From NCBI RefSeq assembly GCF_003046795.1, contig NZ_PZKN01000017.1:29435-93434 (forward strand): a stretch of 64,000 nucleotides of DNA, given 5' to 3'. The notes below the pieces were generated by a model, which was given only the letters and a program-made list of their open reading frames with translations, was not told where the DNA came from and made no database searches. Shown in pieces: positions 36,267 through 46,989 of the stretch (position 1 is the stretch's first letter; every line of letters starts with the position of its first letter). Source of the DNA: Desulfonatronum sp. SC1. Its GTDB lineage: Bacteria; Desulfobacterota; Desulfovibrionia; Desulfovibrionales; Desulfonatronaceae. The position numbers and the translations under genes were made by a program.

Positions 36267-37982
36267 TTAAATCGCCAACTTCTGTAAGACCCCACTGCTC
36301 ACCCCGTAGCCCATGGCCTTCAGTATCTGGGCCTGGGCGTCGCTTGGTTCCTCAAGCTTGCGGGTCGCTTTTCGTGCCCCGGCATTCCAACAAAGACATG
36401 AATGGAGTGCGCGCATCTGCTGCATTGTTGTGGCAGCTGAGAGCTTCAGCCCAGCCTTGGCCAAACGTAATTCCAAGAGACGCAGATAGGAGAGAGCAAC
36501 AATGCAGCACAGGATGTGGTAACGGATCTTGCTGTCCGTCCAGTGCCGCATGGGTCTCATGTTGACCAAGTCATGGTCCTTGGTTTGGCGAAAGCTTTGC
36601 TCCACCATGTACCTGTCCCGGCTGGCCCTGACAATCTCATCAGTGCTCCAATCTATTCTGTCCGTGATCAGCACATTCTTTCCGAACCTGTCAATATGTC
36701 GCGCGATTCGATAATAGTTTTTGCGAAAGCTCATGACCAAGCCTCCACTTTTCACGGTGAAACTCAGATCGTAAAGGCTGTCTGGAAGATACAGATCCCG
36801 GCAAATGTTTCGGTAGCGCTCCCTGATCGTGTCTTCGTTGCGCCACTGGGCAGACTTGGAACGAACCTTTGATCGGATTTCGTATAAAACCGATTGGAGT
36901 GTTCGCATTTTCTTTTCAAATTTATACCGTTGCTTGGAGGCGGTCAGGGGGGGGTAGGTCACGATCACCGTGCGCGTCTGCCCCCAATATTCCCCGGTGC
37001 TCCGCCAAGCAGTCAATTGATCGTCCTCTCTGCCGAGCTCACGAAGTCGCCGATTTTTTTCGGTATCCACAACGATAAACTTTTCCCTGTCGACATGGAT
37101 AAGCTCCTCGGCAAAGTACGTGGAGTAGCTGGTCACGAAATGCACGCCGTCCATGGCGTCAATGACTGCCATGCCGTCTTCGGAATTCATGCCCTTGTCC
37201 AAGACCACAGTCACGTCTTGCCGACCATATTTTCGCATGGCATCCAAAACGTCTTCCAGAACGCACTGAAACACCTTGGAATCATGGCAGTTGCCCTCGT
37301 ATTCGCGATAGAAAAACGGCAGGCCGGTATCCCTGGCCACCAGCAAGGCAAGTCCTACCTGGCGAAGCCAGTAGCGGCCCTCTTTGCTTTTACCCGTCTG
37401 AGCCAGGTCAGATTCGGTATTGCCGGCCAAGTACATGTAGTAGTTGGTGGTGTCGAAAAAAAAGTAATCGGACCGGGATATCTCAAATTGTGCCACCTTT
37501 GCGAAAAAAAATCTTTGCGATAGACTCAATTTGTTTTTGACTTACCCGATCCCATTTTTTCCAAAAAATCTCGGATGCCAAGCGTTGATGTCCACCGGCC
37601 TGACCTGTTGGACGGCAGTTTTGCCGTACCAATCCGTCAAAGCTCTTTTGGGCTGAGCGTCAACCATCCTGTTGAGGACTGCATACAGGAAGTACTCGCC
37701 AACAGATGGCCCGGCCTCGTTCTTTCCTTTGGGGACGACCTCGTCCACGATCTGAGCAATCCCAACATCCTGATCGATCAAATTGGCCAACCACAGTGCG
37801 CCATATTCCTGAACCTGAATTCTCTCCAACGCAGATTCGGCCTCTGTTGCCAAGGCCATGATTCTCTCCGGGGAACCAAGATAGACTTGGTTGGTAACTT
37901 TCGGCTTGCCGTCGATCCGTGCCATCTCCCGGACATAGTAGTAGGGCCTGCCCTTTTTCATCTTCTTGTGTAGGTGAGGCAT
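36267..37982 (-). pseudogene. IS1634-like (IS4-type DDE) transposase with two frameshifts
   Basis: Two frames together make a transposase of about 570 aa. The N-terminal part (37542-37982) has KKGRPYYYVREMARIDGK. The C-terminal part (36267-37529) holds the DDE residues: FFFDTTNYYMYL, VVLDKGMNSEDGM and YMVEQSFRQTKD. Between them, a third frame encodes the missing link, FWKKWDRVSQKQIESIAK. A lost T in a six-T run (about 37557-37562) and an added T in an eight-T run (about 37504-37511) explain both shifts. Either sequencing slippage or true decay fits. The 36206-36467 end is duplicated at 32945-33206. I could not define clean terminal inverted repeats. Confidence 0.85.
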
Positions 37983-38155
37983 GCTGGAGGCATGCCAGTA
38001 GAGTCTTGCATAAATGTGCAGGCTAACATGCCGAAATTGCTAAGAAAAGTGTTGAGTTTGGCCTGATGCGGTTAAAGTCCTGTCTGAAAAGAGGACAAAC
38101 TACTAATGCTCCCGTCCGGAACAGCTCCAGGCAGGTCAGGGCACACAAAAGGCGG

Positions 38156-38545
38156 TCATTCGCCCTGGCTGTCCGTGACCACGGGGATTCTGGCGCGGAC
38201 CGGGATGTTCTCCGAGTGCAGGCCTGGCGTCTGGCCGTGCAGGTCGAACTCCAGGTTCACTTCCGGGCGGAAGATCAGGCAATGGGGGGAGCCTCCGAAG
38301 TGGAACATCCCGAGTTGGTCGCCCTTTTGGACGTACTGACCTTCGTACACCGTGATCTCGTTGGAGGAGACCTCGGCCATGGCCACGAACAAGAGGGCCA
38401 TCAGGCCGATGTCCGGGTTGTCCGCTTCGATGAAGATCAGCGCCCTGGCGGCAACCTGGGTGATGTAGCCCTGGGATTCATTGGGACCGGCCGGCTCAAA
38501 GCCCTGGGCAAGCGATTCGGCGTAATAGGAACCGTCGATCAGCCG
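38156..38545 (-). pseudogene. N-terminally truncated phosphatidylserine decarboxylase-like gene
   Basis: The minus-strand frame from about 38545 reads LIDGSYYAESL, then GPNESQGYITQVAARA, FIEADNPDIG, MAEVSS and FHFGGSPHCLIF. This is the C-terminal half of a phosphatidylserine decarboxylase-type proenzyme, whose autocleavage site normally lies near the GGS motif. The N-terminal half is gone. Upstream it merges without a break into the stop of the beta-lactamase-fold gene. It is a broken gene; the annotated ATG at 38401 would start inside the domain. Confidence 0.75.
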
Positions 38546-38580
38546 GGGCGAGCACGTTCTACCTTGTTTCCGGATGAAAA

Positions 38581-40590
38581 CTACCTTGCCTCGATCTCAA
38601 ACACATCCCCCGGAGCTCCCGCCAGGAAGACGAAGGTTCCTTCCGGAGCGAAGAACTCCCCGTTGTCCACGACGCTGTCGTAGAGCAGTTCCGCGTCGTT
38701 CGCGGGCGCGACCGCAACAACCCGCCCCATCTCCGGCCGTGTGAAGGAGAGGATCATCTCCTGCTCGACCTTCCTCCACTCGTTCTCTCCGTCAGGGCCG
38801 ATCACAACTCCGTTCTTTCCATTGACGAGCGCCCCCGCCTCGCTTGCCTGCGAGAAGACGAACATCCCGCTCCGCACGCGAATTTTGCCGTCCTTCCGGA
38901 AAAGCCGCAGCGAGAGCTGATCGCGAAAACCCGTCGCGGCCATGCTTGCGAAGTCGGGCCCCTCGACCTTCTGTATCCCGAAGCCGTAAACATATCCGGG
39001 CAGTTCGTCGCTGACGGACGACCAGCTCATCAGCATTCCGCTCATGATTTGCGCACTGGGGGTGACGTTATGCATCATCCAGAGCACGCCGTTCATATCG
39101 ATGGAAAGCTGTTTTGGAGCCTCGACTTCCTCCAGCCTCTGGAAAACAGGGGTGTTCATGCCGAAGCCGGGAATCTTCCGCGCGATCAGGTAGACGTCCT
39201 TTCCTTCGGAGATGAAGTAATACGAACTTCCCTTCTCAAGGTCGTGGAAAAGACCCTCGTTGTGGACCAGCTTTAAGGGAGGCGGCGTCTCCTCACCATC
39301 TGGAGCCGCGGGGAGCACGTGGTGAATATTCAGGGCGTACTTTTCCCTGTCGAAGAGGAAGCGCACGGCCCTGGTTCCGTCGGTGTACATTCCCTCGAAG
39401 GCGAGGAGTTCCGAGGGAATCGGCCGCGGCTCGACACTCTTTTTCAGAGGCGACTTTTCCGGGACGGGCAGCCCCTTCTCCTTCATCAGCGCGTCCAAAA
39501 TGGCGCGCGAGATCTCCGGGGCGTTCGTTTTGCCGGAGATGCTCACGGCCACGACAAGCCGCTCCGCCGGGACGACCTGGAAGTTGGTGGAATAAAACAT
39601 CGTTCCCCCGCTTTTCCCAAGCACCTGCACTCCCTTGTCCCGGTAATCCGGAATCCATGCGTAGTCCCACCCGAAGGCGTCCAGCAGCGCGGCTCCGCGG
39701 AGATGCTCCGTGAAGAGGGTCGGCTGGCTCTTCAGAACCTCCTCCAAGGAGGGCTCGCTCAGGATGTGCTTCCCCCCCGCGGTAAAGCTGTCCGCGAAAC
39801 GACACAAATCCTTCGCGGTGGAGGAGAGCCCTCCAGCCGCATGCACCCGGACTATCTCCAGAGGGTACTTCCTGCCGGCCGGAATGTCATAGTAGAATGC
39901 GACGTTGCCGAGGGTCTCGCCGACACTGGCCGCGCTGTCCTTCATCCCGAGGGGCTCGAAGATGCGCTCCGCGACGAAATCGATGAACTTCATCCCCGAA
40001 AGCCTTTCCACGATCATCTCCGCGAGGGTGAAGCCGTCGTTGCAGTAAATACCCATGGCCCCGGGAGCGTGCTTCAGGTCGGACTCTTGCAAAACCTCCA
40101 GCAGCAGGGCATGCGGCTCGATCATGGGCTCGTACTCAAAGACGAAGGTCGAGCCCGGAAGCCCTGACGAGTGGTTGAAGAGCATGCGCACCGTGATATC
40201 CCGGTAGCGCTCGTCGCGCATGACGAACTCGGGGAGGTGCTTCACCACGGGGTCGTCGAGCGCAAGCTTTCCGTCGTCGGCGAGCAGCAAAATGGCGACC
40301 GCGGCGAACATCTTGCTGGTGGAGCCGATGTTGAAGCGGGTATCGGCCTTCACGGGGCGGCTGGTCGCCCGCTTTGCTGCGCCGAACTCCTCGGAATAGA
40401 CGATCTTTCCCCCATCCATGACGGCCACGGTCGCGGAGCTTCCTCCTCCGGACGTGATCGTCTTCCACAGAATTTCCCGGGCCGTACGCATTGTTTCGGA
40501 GTACGCGTCGGACTCCGCCGCCGCGCCTTGCGGCGCAAACAGCAGACAGAAAATGAAAACAAAAGCGGCAAATCTTTTCATCCGCTTCAT
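38581..40590 (-). CDS. Exported serine beta-lactamase-fold hydrolase (penicillin-binding-protein-like)
   Basis: The 669-aa product starts with a signal peptide (MKRMKRFAAFVFIFCLLFA, then APQGAAAE). The serine hydrolase domain spans about residues 25-380: active-site SxxK is GSTSKMFAA, the YxN element is YCNDG and HSSGLPGST is the family block. The last 280 residues are beta-rich and of unknown fold. GGAG lies seven bases before the ATG at 40590; the frame is open to 40707 but lacks a signal there. Such proteins act as esterases, D-aminopeptidases or peptidoglycan hydrolases. Codon use (many TCC, GCG, CTC) differs from the neighbours, hinting at transfer. Confidence 0.82.
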   Translation of the reverse strand: MKRMKRFAAFVFIFCLLFAPQGAAAESDAYSETMRTAREILWKTITSGGGSSATVAVMDGGKIVYSEEFGAAKRATSRPVKADTRFNIGSTSKMFAAVAILLLADDGKLALDDPVVKHLPEFVMRDERYRDITVRMLFNHSSGLPGSTFVFEYEPMIEPHALLLEVLQESDLKHAPGAMGIYCNDGFTLAEMIVERLSGMKFIDFVAERIFEPLGMKDSAASVGETLGNVAFYYDIPAGRKYPLEIVRVHAAGGLSSTAKDLCRFADSFTAGGKHILSEPSLEEVLKSQPTLFTEHLRGAALLDAFGWDYAWIPDYRDKGVQVLGKSGGTMFYSTNFQVVPAERLVVAVSISGKTNAPEISRAILDALMKEKGLPVPEKSPLKKSVEPRPIPSELLAFEGMYTDGTRAVRFLFDREKYALNIHHVLPAAPDGEETPPPLKLVHNEGLFHDLEKGSSYYFISEGKDVYLIARKIPGFGMNTPVFQRLEEVEAPKQLSIDMNGVLWMMHNVTPSAQIMSGMLMSWSSVSDELPGYVYGFGIQKVEGPDFASMAATGFRDQLSLRLFRKDGKIRVRSGMFVFSQASEAGALVNGKNGVVIGPDGENEWRKVEQEMILSFTRPEMGRVVAVAPANDAELLYDSVVDNGEFFAPEGTFVFLAGAPGDVFEIEAR

Positions 40591-40780
40591 GACGTTTCTC
40601 CTTGTTGGTGCAATAGTGTTGATGATTGCTTGATTTGCCACGATCCATGCCAAGCATAAGAAAATATGCTTTATTTCAGAATGTCGCCAAAAACCGCCAA
40701 GAAGCAAAGGCTGTGCGGTTGCACCAGTTTGGTTGGCGCTACCGACATTATGAGAGAAAGATAGATCATTGCTCCAACCC

Positions 40781-40810
40781 GCGGGCAGCCGCCTTGACGC
40801 GGCTGCCCGC
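40781..40810. terminator. Strong GC hairpin, possible terminator
   Basis: A 12-bp perfect stem (40781-40792 with 40799-40810) with a six-base loop lies just past the C69 peptidase stop, on that gene's outgoing side. There is no T-run, so factor-independent termination is doubtful. The rest of 40591-40852 has no gene that I can see. Confidence 0.5.
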
Positions 40811-40852
40811 CGTCAGGAAGTGATCACGAAGCCAAGAAATGACGCCCGGCTC

Positions 40853-42412
40853 TCACGCTCCGTGGAAGTGGTACTTCTTCTCGATGCCCATGATTAGTTC
40901 AAAGAACTGCTCGTCGGTCAGGTTTTCCATGCCCAGTTCCTTGGCAAACCGGATGGTCAGGTCGTCCAGCATCCGTTCCAGGCTTGCCACGGCCTCGTCG
41001 GTCAGGTTCTGGATCAGCTTCCGGGCCGCGTCCATGTCTTGACGCCACAGCGCCAGGTATTGATCTTCCATGGCGGCCTGTTTCGCCGCGAGGTCCGCCT
41101 CGAACCGCGCGATGGCCTCATGGGCCGCTGGAGCCAGACGCGGATAGTCCTGCAGGACCAGGGCCTGCATCTTGCGGGAGCGCCAGAACATGGAATGATC
41201 GTCGATTTGTCCGGTGGCGCCCTGGTAGGCCGCGGGCAGGACGGTCAGGCCCTTGTAGAAGGGCATGTACACGGCCAGGTCGGGCATGCCCAGGGCGATA
41301 TGGTTGATGACCGCGATGTCGCCGGGCAGGTCGGGCCGGGTCTGGGTGATGTGGGAGAGGGAGGCGCGCATCACGCTGATGGGCCGGTAGGGTTCCTTGG
41401 GATTCTGGTGCATGTACGGATCATGCGGGGTGCCCTGGTACCGGTTGCGCAGGCCCGCGGCCACGTCCTGGACGGTCAGTTTGCGGTCCGGCTGGACGAA
41501 AACCGGATACAGCCCGTCCATGCGGTCGTACTCGATACCGGAGAAGAGCTTGAGCAACTCGCGGACCCGGGGGTAGTTGTAGGTGTGATCGTGTTCACCG
41601 TCGCTGATGCAGCAGGCGAAGAAATTGAACGCTTCGTCGGCCGGATCGTACAGCTTGTGTTCCACCAGAAAGTCCACGAAACCGGCGGAGGTCATCACGT
41701 TCATGGGATCATTGAAATCCACGTCCTGGAAGCGTCCCTGGTTCGCGGAAACAAAGTAGCTGTCCGCGGGGAGGCGCTGGGCCACCCAGTGATGCCCCGA
41801 GGCCGTTTCCAGATACCAGATCTCGTTGCGGTCGCTCAGGGCCACGCCAAAGCCCTCGTCGCTGACGCCGGCGGTCTCGATGACATGTCCCAGCAGGCGA
41901 ATGCCCTCCCTGGCCGACGTGGCATAGGGCAGGACCACCGAGGTGATGGAGTCCTCGGTCAGGCCGGTGCCTTGCACGTAAGGGTCGACGGCCAGGATGG
42001 CCTCGCTGTTGAAGATGGTCTCCGTGGCCGAAATGGCCACGCCGTAGTCGTTGATCCCGGTTTCCTCGAAGGACAAAAGCTTCTGGCCTTCGGACTGCCA
42101 TTTGGGAAAGGCCACGTACCCCAGGGCGTTGGGCGGCAGGTCCCAGGTGAAGGCGTTGTCGTTGGCCTGAAAGGTCAGGGCTTCCTTGCGCGGTTCGTGG
42201 CGGACGATGTTCTGGGCGTCGGATGCGCCGACATTGTCTTCATTGCGGGCGATGATCAGCGAGCCGTCCGCCGTGGCCTCGTGGCCCACCAGGATGGTCG
42301 TGCATGCGTTGGCCGGGACGGACGGCGCGAAGATAAAAGCAAAAATGGAGAGCGCAAAAAGCACCGCGATACCTGGAACGATGTTGCGGTGAGTACGGGG
42401 GATGGTTGTCAT
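40853..42412 (-). CDS. Secreted C69-family dipeptidase (N-terminal nucleophile)
   Basis: Peptidase C69 enzymes are Ntn hydrolases that cleave dipeptides. A signal peptide ends just before ANACTTILVGHEATADGS; the Cys after Ala becomes the N-terminal nucleophile, and the ARNEDN block is also a family hallmark. The mature protein is about 480 aa. The frame opens at 42487, but the ATG at 42412 has GAGGAG eight bases upstream and precedes a proper signal. A second exported dipeptidase (PepD-like, 59134-60690) lies 17 kb away. The PTS fusion gene ends 76 bases upstream of this start and reads the same way. Confidence 0.9.
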   Translation of the reverse strand: MTTIPRTHRNIVPGIAVLFALSIFAFIFAPSVPANACTTILVGHEATADGSLIIARNEDNVGASDAQNIVRHEPRKEALTFQANDNAFTWDLPPNALGYVAFPKWQSEGQKLLSFEETGINDYGVAISATETIFNSEAILAVDPYVQGTGLTEDSITSVVLPYATSAREGIRLLGHVIETAGVSDEGFGVALSDRNEIWYLETASGHHWVAQRLPADSYFVSANQGRFQDVDFNDPMNVMTSAGFVDFLVEHKLYDPADEAFNFFACCISDGEHDHTYNYPRVRELLKLFSGIEYDRMDGLYPVFVQPDRKLTVQDVAAGLRNRYQGTPHDPYMHQNPKEPYRPISVMRASLSHITQTRPDLPGDIAVINHIALGMPDLAVYMPFYKGLTVLPAAYQGATGQIDDHSMFWRSRKMQALVLQDYPRLAPAAHEAIARFEADLAAKQAAMEDQYLALWRQDMDAARKLIQNLTDEAVASLERMLDDLTIRFAKELGMENLTDEQFFELIMGIEKKYHFHGA

Positions 42413-42488
42413 GGGGTTCGTCTCCTCTTGGACGGGTTCGGGGTGGGTATGTTCAGATTTTCTTGACGCCATGATCCTGACCTTCACT

Positions 42489-45400
42489 TCACGCCCAATG
42501 TTTCCGCGAAAACTCCCGGACCTGGGCCGCTGAATCCAGGTTCAGGGCCTGGGCCGCCAGTTCCCGGCAGCGGGCCATGTTCAGGGTGCGGACGAGGGCT
42601 TTGACCGCGGGGATCGAGGCCGCGCCGACGCTGAGTTCGGTTACGCCCAGGCCGATGAGGATGGGCACGGCTTCGGGGTCGCCGGCCAGACCGCCGCAGA
42701 CGCCGCACCACTTGCCGTGGGCCGTCGCGGCCTGGGCCGCCTTGTGGATCAGGGCCAGTACGGCCGGGTCCAGGCCGTCGCAGTGCGCCGCCAGCCGGGG
42801 ATGGCCGCGGTCCATGGCCAGGGTGTACTGGGTCAGGTCGTTGGTGCCCACGGAGAAGAAATCCGCCTCCTTGGCGAACTGCTCGGCCAGCAGGGCCGCG
42901 GAAGGGGTTTCGACCATGATGCCCACGGGGATGGACAGGGGTGTGTCTTGGCCCTCCAGGGCCTCGCGTTCTTCCTCGAACAGGGCCTTGGCCTCGCGAA
43001 ACTCCGCCAGTCGGGAGACCATCGGGAACATGATCAGGGCCCGGGCTGCGTCTTGGCCCGCACCCTGATCTTGATCCTGAATTTGGGCTTGAACCTGCAA
43101 AGCGGCCCGGATCACGGCCCGCAGTTGGACGCGGAGCACCTCGGGACGGTCCAGGCCGATGCGGATGCCCCGCTCGCCCAGGAAGGGGTTTTCCTCGGGG
43201 GCGATGGGCAGATAGGAGAGGGGCTTGTCCCCGCCCACGTCCATGGTCCGGATGACCACCGGCCTCCTGCCGCCCACGGCGCCAAGGATCGCGGCGTAGA
43301 TCTCGGTCTGCTCATCCTCTGAAGGAGCCTGGTCCCTGTTCATGAACACGAACTCCGTGCGCATCAGGCCCACACCCTCGCCGCCCATGGCCGCGCACTT
43401 TTTGGCGTCCTCCAGGCCGCCGATGTTCCCGGCCACCTCCACGCGCACTCCGTCCGCGGTGATTGCGGGGTCGTCCTTGGCCGCCAGGTCGCGGCGGCGT
43501 TTCTCCTCGACCTGGGCCATGTTCGCCCGCAGTTCCGCCATTTCCCGGTCCGAAGGATTGAGGCGCAGGACGCCCCTGGTCCCGTCCAGGATGGCCGGAG
43601 TGTCCTCGGGCAGGTCCATAAGACGCGGGTCAACCCCGGCCAGGGCCGGCAGGCCCATGGACCGGGCCAGGATGGCGACGTGGGACGTGGCCCCGCCGGT
43701 GACGCTGCACAGGCCGACCACCGGGTTTTGGTCCAGTTCGGCCAAGTCGGCCAGATCCGACGGCGTTAGGTCCCGGGCCGCGAGGATGGTGTCCGGAGGG
43801 TAGGCGACCTTGGTGGTGACCGCGCCCGTGAGGAAGCGCAGCACGCGCTGTCCCACGTCGTGCAGGTCATGGGCGCGCTGGGCCAGCAGTTCGTTGTCCA
43901 GGGCGGCCAACTGCTCGGCCTGGGCGGTGTAGGCCCGGCACCAGGCAAAGGCCGCGCTCTTGCCCTGGGCGATCAGGGCCTCGGCCTGGTCCAGAATCTC
44001 CGGATCATCCAGCAATTCCTTGTGGGCCGCGAAAATGTCCGCTTGGGGCGACGTGCCAAGCTTGCCAGGCTTGTCGGGCTTGCCAGTCTTATCGGGTTGG
44101 GCGGATTTTTGGCGCATGGCCTCGATCTCGTCCATGGCCAGGGTCGCGGCCCGGCGCAGATCAGCGCGCTCGGCGTCCGGCTCCCGGCCTGTTTCCCGGA
44201 TATCGAAAACCTGGTCCTGCTTGCGGCGAATCCGGCCCACGGCCAGCCCCGGTGAGGCCGGGACGCCGGTGATCAGGTTCGGGTCGTCCGGTACCGTCGG
44301 CGGAATTTGAGCTTTGCCGCGTGGGACGGGGGCCGTGCCTGTGGTCGGGCCTGTGGTAGGTTGGGGTTTGGCAGCTACGCCCGCTTCCCCCAGCCCGGAA
44401 GCCAGGGCCTGGACCAGGGCGGGCAAGGCCTTTGCCGCGTCCGGGCCGACGGCTTCCACGGTCACGACGTCGCCCTGCTTCGTGGCCAGGTTCATCAGGG
44501 CCACCACGCTGCGGGCATTGGCCTTTTTTCCGTGCAGGACCAGGCGCACGTCGGCCTGGAATCCCTTGGCCAGGTTGGCCAGCACCGCGGCCGGCCGGGC
44601 GTGCAGGCCGCTGGGGTTGATGATGGCCACGGGCTCGGAGACCAGGACGTCCGCCTCGGCCTGGGGCGTTGCCTCGCTCGCGTCGGGAGTTGCGGTCTGG
44701 GCCGCGAAGCTGATCCGCAGGGCCACGTCCCGCCCGGCCACGACCTGGCCCTGTGCCGGGCTGAAAAGTGCTCCATCCCCGGCATTGTCCACGACCATCT
44801 GGGTCAGCAGACTGGGCGCGTTCCGGGAGATGAAGTCCGGATCAAAGACGATCAAGGGCGCTCCGGCCTGGACCACGTCGTCCTGCCTGACCCGGGGGGT
44901 GAAGCCCTGGCCGCGCAGTTTGACCGTGTCCAGGCCGATGTGCAGCAAAACCTCCAGGCCGTTTTCGGCCTGGATGGTCAGGGCGTGGTTGCCGGCATGG
45001 AGGTTGACCACCCGCCCGGCGCAGGGGGCCAGCAGCGTGGAGCTTTCCGGCTGGATGGAAATGCCGTCGCCGACCATTTTTTGGGCAAAGACCTGATCCG
45101 GAACCTCTTCCAGGGGGACCAGCCGTCCGGAAAGCGGCGCGAGCAGGACCAGGGGCTCGTGCCGAAGATCTGCCTGGGGCGTTGATACCTCGGGATCCGC
45201 CGCGCCTTGTCCGGACATGCTTGGCCCGGACATTTCTGGCCCTGACTCCGCGCCGAGCAGAAACTGCTCCATGGCGGTTTTCAGGTTTTCGGAGCGGGGT
45301 CCGAAAATGGCCTGCATGTTCCGGCCCACCACCATGACCCCGGTCGCGCCCAGGGCCTTGAGCCGGGCCTGGTCAGCCCGGGCGGGGTCCGCCACCTCCA

Positions 45401-46751
45401 CCCGCAGCCGGGTGATGCAGGCGTCCAGGCTGACGATGTTCTCCCGCCCGCCAAAGGCCGAAACCAGGTTTCGCGGAAGTTCCCGGGCCAAGTCGCCGGT
45501 CGGGCTCCCGGCCTGGCCCTGGTCGTCGATCTCGGCGTCGGCTGCAACGTCTTCCCGGCCCGGCGTCTTCAGATCCCAGGCCCGGATCAGCACCCGGAAG
45601 GTTCCATAGTAGATCAGGCCCACCAGGGGGCCGAAGACCAGCACCAGCCAGGGCTTGGTGTCCAGGGCGAAAAACAGGGCAAAATCGATGAAGCCCTGGG
45701 AAAAGGTGAAGCCCAGTTTCGCGCCCAGCAGGCTGAACAGGAGCTGGCAGCCCGCGGCGAACACCGCGTGGATGGCGTAGAGCACCGGGGCCACGAACAT
45801 GAAGGAAAATTCAATGGGCTCGGTGATGCCCGTGAGGAAGGAGGTCAGGGCCGCGGAGAGCATGATTCCGCCGGTGCGCACCCGGTTTTCCGGCCTGGCC
45901 GTGTGCCAGATGGCAATGGCCGCGGCGGGCAGGCCGAACATTTTGAACAGATAAGCCCCGCCCAGGATTCCGGCGGTGGGGTCCCCGGCGAAAAATCGGT
46001 TGATGTCCCCCCGGACCAGCACCCCGTCCGCGGTGGTAAAGGACCCGATCTCGAAGAAAAAGGGCACGTTCCAGATGTGGTGCAGGCCGAAGGGGATCAG
46101 CAGCCGCTCCACGAAGCCGTAGATGGTCACGGCCAGGGTCGGGTTGCCGTAGGCCGCGTACTGCGAAAACCGCTCAATCCCGGTCCCGGCAAAGGGCCAG
46201 ATCAGGCTGAGCACGAAGCCCAGAGCAATGGCCGCGAAGGCCGTGACAATGGGCACGGAACGCTTGCCCGCGAAAAAGCCCAGATACTGGGGCAGCTCGA
46301 CGCGGTAGAAGCGGTTGAACATTTTCGCGGCCACGGCCCCGGCCAGAATCCCGCCCAGAACTCCGGTATCCATGGCGTTGATGCCCATGATGCCCTTGGT
46401 GACAATGGTCAGATCCAGGGTCTGGGTCACGAAGTCCCATTGCTGATAAATCTTGGCCAGCACGCCCAGGGTGGCCAGCATGACCACGTACCCCACCACC
46501 GCGGCCAAGGCGGCCACGCCGTCGTTCTTGGTCAATCCCAGGGCCACGCCGATAGCGAAAATCAAGGGCAGACTGCCGAAAATCGCCGAACCGGCCGCGG
46601 CCATCAGCAGGGAGAGCTGCACCGGCATCCAGGAAAACTGGGCGCTGCCCACGCCCAGCAGGATGCCGGCAATGGGCAGCACGGCCACGGGAAGCATCAG
46701 GGCCTTGCCGATTTTCTGCAACGTGGCGAAGGAATTGGTCAAGGTGGACAT
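42489..46751 (-). CDS. Five-domain PTS fusion: EIIC-EIIB-EIIA-HPr-Enzyme I (glucose/amino-sugar family)
   Basis: The 1420-aa chain carries the whole phosphorelay. EIIC spans residues 1-395 (about ten helices; GFHH-type [10 protein letters not shown] and GITEPIEF substrate motifs). EIIB is at 425-500 with phospho-Cys445 ([10 protein letters not shown]). EIIA (Crr type) is at 535-690 with His604 (LLHIGLD). HPr is at 703-795 with His717 (NPSGLHARP) and a Ser near 748. Enzyme I is at 825-1400 with His1024 ([12 protein letters not shown]) and a C-terminal PEP-binding Cys loop ([11 protein letters not shown]). Linkers are Ala/Pro/Gln-rich. The EIIC type fits glucose, glucosamine or GlcNAc. AAGGAG lies ten bases before the ATG. 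No separate ptsH or ptsI occurs in the window. Confidence 0.93.
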   Translation of the reverse strand: MSTLTNSFATLQKIGKALMLPVAVLPIAGILLGVGSAQFSWMPVQLSLLMAAAGSAIFGSLPLIFAIGVALGLTKNDGVAALAAVVGYVVMLATLGVLAKIYQQWDFVTQTLDLTIVTKGIMGINAMDTGVLGGILAGAVAAKMFNRFYRVELPQYLGFFAGKRSVPIVTAFAAIALGFVLSLIWPFAGTGIERFSQYAAYGNPTLAVTIYGFVERLLIPFGLHHIWNVPFFFEIGSFTTADGVLVRGDINRFFAGDPTAGILGGAYLFKMFGLPAAAIAIWHTARPENRVRTGGIMLSAALTSFLTGITEPIEFSFMFVAPVLYAIHAVFAAGCQLLFSLLGAKLGFTFSQGFIDFALFFALDTKPWLVLVFGPLVGLIYYGTFRVLIRAWDLKTPGREDVAADAEIDDQGQAGSPTGDLARELPRNLVSAFGGRENIVSLDACITRLRVEVADPARADQARLKALGATGVMVVGRNMQAIFGPRSENLKTAMEQFLLGAESGPEMSGPSMSGQGAADPEVSTPQADLRHEPLVLLAPLSGRLVPLEEVPDQVFAQKMVGDGISIQPESSTLLAPCAGRVVNLHAGNHALTIQAENGLEVLLHIGLDTVKLRGQGFTPRVRQDDVVQAGAPLIVFDPDFISRNAPSLLTQMVVDNAGDGALFSPAQGQVVAGRDVALRISFAAQTATPDASEATPQAEADVLVSEPVAIINPSGLHARPAAVLANLAKGFQADVRLVLHGKKANARSVVALMNLATKQGDVVTVEAVGPDAAKALPALVQALASGLGEAGVAAKPQPTTGPTTGTAPVPRGKAQIPPTVPDDPNLITGVPASPGLAVGRIRRKQDQVFDIRETGREPDAERADLRRAATLAMDEIEAMRQKSAQPDKTGKPDKPGKLGTSPQADIFAAHKELLDDPEILDQAEALIAQGKSAAFAWCRAYTAQAEQLAALDNELLAQRAHDLHDVGQRVLRFLTGAVTTKVAYPPDTILAARDLTPSDLADLAELDQNPVVGLCSVTGGATSHVAILARSMGLPALAGVDPRLMDLPEDTPAILDGTRGVLRLNPSDREMAELRANMAQVEEKRRRDLAAKDDPAITADGVRVEVAGNIGGLEDAKKCAAMGGEGVGLMRTEFVFMNRDQAPSEDEQTEIYAAILGAVGGRRPVVIRTMDVGGDKPLSYLPIAPEENPFLGERGIRIGLDRPEVLRVQLRAVIRAALQVQAQIQDQDQGAGQDAARALIMFPMVSRLAEFREAKALFEEEREALEGQDTPLSIPVGIMVETPSAALLAEQFAKEADFFSVGTNDLTQYTLAMDRGHPRLAAHCDGLDPAVLALIHKAAQAATAHGKWCGVCGGLAGDPEAVPILIGLGVTELSVGAASIPAVKALVRTLNMARCRELAAQALNLDSAAQVREFSRKHWA

Positions 46752-46842
46752 GACGGGGATGCTCCTTGTCGCGAGGTTTTGGGTGGCCTTTTATACCAAT
46801 TTTACTTCGGTAATGCGTTATTCGCTTGAAAAAAATGCAGTT

Positions 46843-46925
46843 ACCGGGGTCGGCGTCGGTATCGGGGTCGAATTATGGTTATAGGCGAACAAACAGTATC
46901 GATCCCGATACCGATACCGATACCG
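46843..46925. repeat. GGTATCG/CGATACC microsatellite forming an inverted repeat
   Basis: The left arm (46843-46870) has GTCGGCGTCGGTATCGGGGT-type units; the right arm (46896-46925) is tandem CGATACC copies. The arms are complementary and could form a long imperfect stem. It lies in the intergenic gap upstream of the PTS fusion gene and downstream of the LmbE gene. Confidence 0.75.
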
Positions 46926-46989
46926 AAAGAGAATTTTTGAATTAGAAATGGTATTAGGGGCAGCAGCATGGCCCTTGACTGACGCCATA

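Noticed and set aside
40626..40823. Short plus-strand frame between the beta-lactamase-fold gene and the C69 gene
   Set aside because: No ribosome site and no recognisable content; it runs into the GC hairpin.
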